Below, one piece after another: positions 51,045 to 55,342 of a stretch of DNA of 55,342 bases (the stretch's first letter is position 1; each line of letters opens with the position of its first letter). The stretch is from assembly GCA_014874485.1 (NCBI GenBank), contig JADBJK010000040.1:1-55342 (forward strand). Reading direction: 5' to 3'. The position numbers and the translations under genes are program-made. Under the pieces are notes generated by a model. It saw only the letters and a program-made list of their open reading frames with translations. It made no database searches and was not told the origin of the DNA. This DNA comes from Chloroflexota bacterium (lineage in GTDB: Bacteria; Chloroflexota; Anaerolineae; DTLA01).

Positions 51045-51284
51045 TGTCATTGCGGGCGAGGCGAAGCAATCCCAGGTTTATCTGTCATTGCGAGCGAAGC
51101 GAAGCAATCTCGGTTGGCGAGATTCTTCGGCGCTTCGCGCCTCGGAATAACCGTAGGGACAATTCATGAATTGTCCCTACGGGCGCTGCGCGCCCTCGCT
51201 GTCATTGTGAGCGAAGCGAAGCATCTCGGTGGGAGAGGTTCTTCGGCGCTCCGCGCCTCAGAATGACAGTCTGCGGGGATTGCA
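51045..51284. repeat. Composite TGTCATTGCGAG-type repeat with a 28-bp palindrome
   Basis: The block contains two unit starts, the 28-bp perfect palindrome at 51153-51180 and a third, reversed arm. It covers nearly all of the gap between ribonuclease J and the MttB-like gene. No gene is seen. Confidence 0.9.
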
Positions 51285-51306
51285 CGGACGTGCGTGAGGT
51301 CGCCGA

Positions 51307-52776
51307 ATGGGACGCAACCTGGAACTGCTGGGCGAGGAACTGGTAAGGCGCATCCTGGACGAGGCGATGGACCTGATCGCCACAACGGGCGTGCGGGTCA
51401 TGGCGCCGGAGGCGCTGGACCTGCTGGCTTCCGTCGGCGCTCGGGTGGACGGCGACGTGGCGCGGATTCCGGTGCCGCTGGCGGAGCGGGCGCTGGCGTC
51501 AGTTCCCAGGGAGTTCTCCCTGTACGACCGGAAGGGCAACGCGGTCGTCCGCTATGCCGGCGATGCCGTGCACTTTGACCCGGGCTCCTGCGGCGTGCAC
51601 GTCCTGGACTCCGAGACGCTGGAGCACCGCTCGTCCCGGTCCGCCGACCTGGTGCGCATCGTGCAGGTGGCCGAAATGCTGCCCCAGTTCGCCGCCCAGT
51701 CTACCGCCACCATCTGCGACGACGTGCCGAAGGAAATCGGCGACCTGTATCGCCTGTTCCTGGTGCTGCTGTACTCAGGCAAGCCCATCGTAACCGGCGG
51801 GTTCAGCGCGAGGGGCACGCGCAGGATGATCGCGATGCTGGCGGTGGAGAGCGGCGGCCCCGAAGCCCTGCGGGCCAGGCCCCGCGCTGTCTTTGACGTC
51901 TGCCCGTCGCCGCCGCTGCGCTGGACCGAGTTCGCGGCGCAGAACCTGGTGGATCTGGCGCGGGCGTGGGTTCCGGTGCAGTTGGTCTCCATGCCGTTGG
52001 CGGGCGCGGCGGCCCCGGTTACGCTGCTCGGGTCGCTGGTTCAGCACGCGGCAGAGACCATCAGCGGGATCGTGATCCACCAACTGGCGCAGCCGGGCGC
52101 TCCCGTTGTGTGGGGAGGCGCGCCCGCCATCATGGACATGCGCACGGCTACGACACCCATGGGCGCGATAGAGACGGCCATGCTGGACATCGGCTACGCG
52201 CAGGTGGGCAAGCACCTGGGCCTTCCGACCCACGCGTACATGGGGGCCAGCGACGCCAAAATCGTGGACGCGCAGGCGGGCCTGGAGTCGGGCGTTACGG
52301 CGCTGCTGGGCGCGCTGGCGGGTATCAACATGATCAGCGGCGCGGGGATGCTGGACTTCCTGGCCTGCTTCAGCGTGGAGAAACTCGTCGTGGATGCCGA
52401 AGCCGTCGCCATGGCGCAGCGCCTGCTGGCGGGCATCCAGGTTCGCACCGACCCGCTGGCCACCGATGCCTTCGCCCGCCTGGGTCTGAGCGTCAGTTTC
52501 CTTGAACTGCCCGAGACGCGCCGCCTGTTCCGCTTGGAGCAGTGGCTCCCGTCGCGGGTGATAGACCGCGGGACGCTGGGCGCGTGGCAGGAGGAGGGTT
52601 CGCCCGACACGTTCGCCCGCGCGCGGGAGCGGGTGAAGGCGCTCCTGGCGGCGTACACCCGACCCAGCCTCGCGCCCGACGTGGAGCGGGAACTGTTCGC
52701 CATGGTGCGGGCGGAGGCGAAGCGGTTCGGGCTGGAGTGTTTGCCCGGGGCCGAGTCCATCGCCCCGCGAGACTGA
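51307..52776 (+). CDS. MttB-superfamily (trimethylamine/betaine methyltransferase-like) protein
   Basis: This 489-residue protein is a full-length MttB-family TIM barrel: DEAMDLIATTGVRV, YRLFLVLLYSGKPIVTGGF, GAPVVWGGAPAIMDMRTATTPMG and GINMISGAGMLDFLACFSVEKLV. There is no in-frame amber codon, so it belongs to the non-pyrrolysine branch, whose known members demethylate glycine betaine, carnitine or proline betaine with a corrinoid protein. No corrinoid protein gene is adjacent. The start is ATG 51307 behind GAGGT. It precedes a Zn-dehydrogenase gene by 22 bp. Confidence 0.9.
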   Translation: MGRNLELLGEELVRRILDEAMDLIATTGVRVMAPEALDLLASVGARVDGDVARIPVPLAERALASVPREFSLYDRKGNAVVRYAGDAVHFDPGSCGVHVLDSETLEHRSSRSADLVRIVQVAEMLPQFAAQSTATICDDVPKEIGDLYRLFLVLLYSGKPIVTGGFSARGTRRMIAMLAVESGGPEALRARPRAVFDVCPSPPLRWTEFAAQNLVDLARAWVPVQLVSMPLAGAAAPVTLLGSLVQHAAETISGIVIHQLAQPGAPVVWGGAPAIMDMRTATTPMGAIETAMLDIGYAQVGKHLGLPTHAYMGASDAKIVDAQAGLESGVTALLGALAGINMISGAGMLDFLACFSVEKLVVDAEAVAMAQRLLAGIQVRTDPLATDAFARLGLSVSFLELPETRRLFRLEQWLPSRVIDRGTLGAWQEEGSPDTFARARERVKALLAAYTRPSLAPDVERELFAMVRAEAKRFGLECLPGAESIAPRD

Positions 52777-52798
52777 TTCCCATTACGGAGTGGCAATC

Positions 52799-53824
52799 AT
52801 GCGCGTCGCCATGTACTACAACAATCAGGACGTCCGACTGGAGGAGATGCCCACGCCCCGCATCGGCCCGGGCGAACTGCTGGTGCAGGTCATCGCCAGC
52901 GGCATCTGCGGCAGCGACGTGATGGAGTGGTACCGCATCAAGAAGGCGCCGCGCGTGCTGGGGCACGAGATCACGGGGGTCATCGCCGAGGCGGGCGAAG
53001 GGGTGTCGCGGTACAAGGTCGGCGACCGCGTGTTCGTGTCGCACCACGTCCCGTGCAACACGTGCCGCTACTGCCTGAGCGGCCAGCACACGGTCTGCGA
53101 GACCCTGCACACGACCAACTACGACCCGGGCGGGTTCGCCGAGTTCCTGCGCGTGCCGGCCATCAACGTGGACCGGGGCGTGTGGGTCCTGCCCGTTGAC
53201 GTTTCGTTTGAGGAGGGCGTCTTCATTGAGCCGCTGGGGTGCGTGGTGCGGGCGCAGCGGGTGGCCCGCGTGCAGCCTGGGCAGACGGTGCTGGTGCTGG
53301 GGAGTGGCATGTCGGGCCTGCTGCACATCGCGCTGGCGCGGGCGCTGGGCGCGGGCCGGGTTGTCGCCACCGACGTGCACCCGTACCGCACTGAGGCGGC
53401 GCGGCGCTTCGGGGCCGACGTGGTGCTGCACGCGACCGAGGACGTGCCCGCCCGCCTGCGCGAGGTGAACGACGGCAGGCTGGCCGATGTGGTGTTCGTG
53501 TGCGCGGGGGCGATGTCGGCGTTCCAGCAGTCGCTGCGGTCGGTGGAGCGCGGCGGCACGATTCAGTTCTTCGCGCCGACGCCGCCGGGGGCCGAGTTGC
53601 CGATTCCGGTCAACGATTTCTGGCGCAATAGCATCACGGTGATGACGTCCTACGGGGCCGCGCCCTACGATTTGACCGTGGCGCTGGACCTCATCCGCGC
53701 GCGCCGCGTCCCGGTGGCCGAGATGATCACCCACCGGCTGGGGCTTGCGGAGACGGGCCTGGGGTTTCGCCTGGTGGCCGAGGCGAAGGAGTCCATCAAG
53801 GTCATCATTGAGCCGCAGAGGTAG
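52799..53824 (+). CDS. Zn-dependent medium-chain dehydrogenase
   Basis: This 341-residue MDR protein has GICGSDVMEWY, VLGHEITGVI, the structural-zinc set CNTCRYCLSGQHTVC, and a Rossmann loop GSGMSG followed by an NAD-type Asp (VVATDV). It resembles sorbitol/threonine dehydrogenases. ATG 52799 follows GGAG at 8 bases; GTG 52790 would overlap it. It probably oxidises the hydroxyl of a substrate linked to the preceding MttB-like enzyme. That connection is inferred only from adjacency. Confidence 0.9.
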   Translation: MRVAMYYNNQDVRLEEMPTPRIGPGELLVQVIASGICGSDVMEWYRIKKAPRVLGHEITGVIAEAGEGVSRYKVGDRVFVSHHVPCNTCRYCLSGQHTVCETLHTTNYDPGGFAEFLRVPAINVDRGVWVLPVDVSFEEGVFIEPLGCVVRAQRVARVQPGQTVLVLGSGMSGLLHIALARALGAGRVVATDVHPYRTEAARRFGADVVLHATEDVPARLREVNDGRLADVVFVCAGAMSAFQQSLRSVERGGTIQFFAPTPPGAELPIPVNDFWRNSITVMTSYGAAPYDLTVALDLIRARRVPVAEMITHRLGLAETGLGFRLVAEAKESIKVIIEPQR

Positions 53825-53856
53825 CGGGCGCCGGTGCCCCGCCGGACTACTTTAGG

Positions 53857-54163
53857 CATTGCGCCCCTCGCAATGACATCCCATCTGTCCTTGCGAGCGA
53901 AGCGAAGCAATCTCGGTTGGCGAGATTCTTCGGTGCTTCGCGCCTCGGAATAACCGTAGGGACAATTCATGAATTGTCCCTACGGGTGCTGTGTGCCCTC
54001 GCGATGACAACTTTTTTGCTGTCATTGCGAGCGAAGCGAAGCAATCTCGGTTGGCGAGATTCTTCGGTGCTTCGCGCCTCAGAATGACAGTTTGCGGGGA
54101 TTGCTTCGGGGCTTCGCCCCTCGCAATGACATCCCACGGGCGCTGCGCGCCCTCGCAATGACA
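53857..54163. repeat. Composite TGTCATTGCGAG-type repeat with a 28-bp palindrome
   Basis: Two full units are present (starts near 53885 and 54019), with the 28-bp palindrome at 53956-53983 and extra CTCGCAATGACA ends at both sides. It separates the convergent dehydrogenase and IclR genes and may work as a bidirectional terminator. Confidence 0.9.
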
Positions 54164-54185
54164 GTTATCCATTCCGACCGAATCG

Positions 54186-54956
54186 CTATCCCTGCCAGCC
54201 CAGCCGCAGCGAGATGGCCCGCGTGGTGGCGACGAGGCCCTGGGCGATCTGCGACACGCGCTCGGGCGTCATGCGGCTGGTGGGGCCGGGCATGCTGATG
54301 ACGGCGATGACGCGGCCCTCGCGGTTGCGTATCGGCGCGGCGACGGCCCGGATGCCCAGTTCAAACTCCTGGTCGTCGTACCCGTAGCCGCGGGCGCGAA
54401 CCTCCGGCAGTTGGGCCAGGACTTCCTCGGCCGATGTGATGGTCCAGTCGGTGTAGCGGGTGAGAGGCTCCTTGAGGATGGCACGCGCCTCGGCCTCGGG
54501 CATGAAGGCGAGGAACGTCTTGCCGCTGGCGGTGCAATGGGCCGGGAGCCGCTGGCCGACTCGCGCTGCGATGGTCAGGGTGTGCTTGCCCTGAATCACC
54601 TCCACGTAGAAGACCTCGCCGCGGTCAAACACGCTGAGGTCGCACGTCTCCTCAAACCGGTCCACCAGTGCCTTCATGTGGGGAATGGCCTCGCGGCGGA
54701 AGTCCAGGGTGCGGATGGCGGCCATGCCCAGTTCGGCCAGGCGCAGGCCCAGGCGGTAGCGTTCGCCGCCGGGGGCCTTCTCCAGGAAGCCGCCGTTCAT
54801 CAGCGACACGATGATGCGGTGGGTGGTGGCCTTGTGCAGCCCGACGAGTTCGGCGATCTCGGACACGCCGCGCTCCGGATGCTCGTCGTCAAAGCAGTCC
54901 AGAATCTGCATCGCTCGTTCCATGACGCGGACGCGGTAGATGTTCGGGTCTCTCAT
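54186..54956 (-). CDS. IclR-family transcriptional regulator
   Basis: This 256-residue protein has an N-terminal winged HTH (about residues 8-70, VSEIAELVGLHKATTHRII) and a C-terminal effector domain (AARVGQRLPAHCTASGKTF, GIRAVAAPIRNREGRV). ATG 54956 is chosen behind AAGGAGC; a longer frame starts upstream of the promoter. It is convergent with the MttB/dehydrogenase pair, so a direct operon link is absent, but IclR proteins may act on nearby genes. The effector is unknown. Confidence 0.93.
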   Translation of the reverse strand: MRDPNIYRVRVMERAMQILDCFDDEHPERGVSEIAELVGLHKATTHRIIVSLMNGGFLEKAPGGERYRLGLRLAELGMAAIRTLDFRREAIPHMKALVDRFEETCDLSVFDRGEVFYVEVIQGKHTLTIAARVGQRLPAHCTASGKTFLAFMPEAEARAILKEPLTRYTDWTITSAEEVLAQLPEVRARGYGYDDQEFELGIRAVAAPIRNREGRVIAVISMPGPTSRMTPERVSQIAQGLVATTRAISLRLGWQG

Positions 54957-54999
54957 CCGTGCTCCTTGCGCAGGGGATACGTGCCGGTTGACCGAGCGC

Positions 55000-55028
55000 A
55001 TTGTATCACAAATCGGCGCGGGGTTCAA
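55000..55028 (-). promoter_or_regulatory. Promoter of the second IclR gene
   Basis: On the minus strand TTGAAC (55028-55023), 17 bp, TACAAT (55005-55000), about 45 bp before the start codon. Beyond it, 55029-55230 shows no recognised gene. Confidence 0.7.
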
Positions 55029-55229
55029 GATTTGGGGGTGGGGGAGGGGAGCCGTCGCCCGGCAACATGGTTTGCTGGCCTGCCAGGTAACGAAAGGCCA
55101 CCCCGCAAGCAGGGGCGACTCATGGTTGAGTATCTTGTTGTGAGCACGCTCTCACCCATGTGGTGTTCGGGCGGCCGTGATCTATACCAACAATACCGCG
55201 GGCCTCAAGGATTGGCAGGATGTAGTTAA

Positions 55230-55342
55230 CCAATGGTGCTAGTTTGACAGAGTCATGGGGCTTCCCCAAACTGTGGTTGACAGACCATACAGAAAGGAGA
55301 ATGCCCCATGACCACAGAAGATTTTATCATAACTTTGTTCTG
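55230..55342 (+). mobile_element. Probable left end of an insertion sequence with a truncated transposase gene
   Basis: The last ~110 bp have lower GC and contain a ribosome site AAAGGAG followed by ATG 55308, then MTTEDFIITLF before the window ends. This beginning is, as I recall, typical of DDE transposases common in Chloroflexota. Two TTGACA boxes (55244-55249 and 55277-55282) lie upstream. The element boundary and inverted repeat cannot be defined without the right end; the left limit given is approximate. Confidence 0.5.
55308..55342 (+). CDS. Partial transposase (5' end only)
   Basis: Only eleven codons are present, MTTEDFIITLF, behind AAAGGAG. The similarity to transposase starts is from memory and short, so the call depends on sequence beyond the window. 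Confidence 0.45.
   Translation, partial: MTTEDFIITLF

Overview
The window looks like chromosomal DNA of an anaerobic member of the Chloroflexota, probably Anaerolineae-like. This is an inference from several things: high GC, frequent GTG starts with AGGAGG-type ribosome sites, lipoproteins with Thr-Pro-rich linkers after the lipobox cysteine, an oxygen-sensitive enzyme set (aldehyde:ferredoxin oxidoreductase, [4Fe-4S] Old-Yellow-type reductase, HdrA-like and ferredoxin proteins, MttB-like methyltransferase), and many interspersed palindromic repeats in the gaps. No rRNA, tRNA or CRISPR array was seen.

Layout. (1) 392-12392, plus strand: an IclR regulator with a consensus promoter and palindromic operator, then a catabolic/redox series: cupin, TIM-barrel-like protein, creatininase-family hydrolase, scyllo-inosose 3-dehydrogenase-like enzyme, Gfo/Idh/MocA oxidoreductase, AEC permease, aldehyde:ferredoxin oxidoreductase, Old-Yellow-type reductase and a polyol dehydrogenase. 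The set recalls the oxidative/hydrolytic inositol route of Thermotoga. (2) 12775-14886, minus strand: a RpiR regulator and a second Gfo/Idh/MocA enzyme. (3) 15632-27630, plus strand: a second RpiR regulator, an ABC importer of the Fbp/Afu type, a single HAD protein, a fused double HAD protein, a cofactor-independent phosphoglycerate mutase whose two halves are in swapped order (circular permutation), an archaeal-type phosphoglycerate mutase and a P-loop kinase with an unrecognised N-terminal domain. This is the most unusual part of the window and may be an uptake and processing route for a phosphorylated small carbohydrate. (4) 27682-39483, plus strand: a CelR-like LacI regulator with two TGGGAGCGCTCCCA-type operators, a five-gene oligosaccharide ABC importer, GH130 phosphorylase, GH1 beta-glucosidase and GH94 cellobiose phosphorylase, i.e. 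a cello-/manno-oligosaccharide operon. (5) 39489-43700, minus strand: BadF-type sugar kinase, GH4 glycosidase, DUF59 protein, DegV protein and a divergent PlsY-like protein. (6) 44002-47627, minus strand: an ArsR-controlled set of HdrA-N-like protein, 2[4Fe-4S] ferredoxin, small seven-cysteine protein, BASS/ACR3-type transporter and TSUP permease. (7) 48011-55342: MFS transporter, ribonuclease J, MttB-family protein, Zn-dehydrogenase, a second IclR regulator, and the probable left end of an insertion sequence running off the window.

Repeats fill most long gaps. One family is built from a roughly 70-bp imperfect palindrome starting TGTCATTGCGAG, often with a 28-bp or a 33-bp perfect palindrome inserted. 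A separate 208-bp direct repeat with a 19-bp perfect stem occurs at position 1 and again at 47801.
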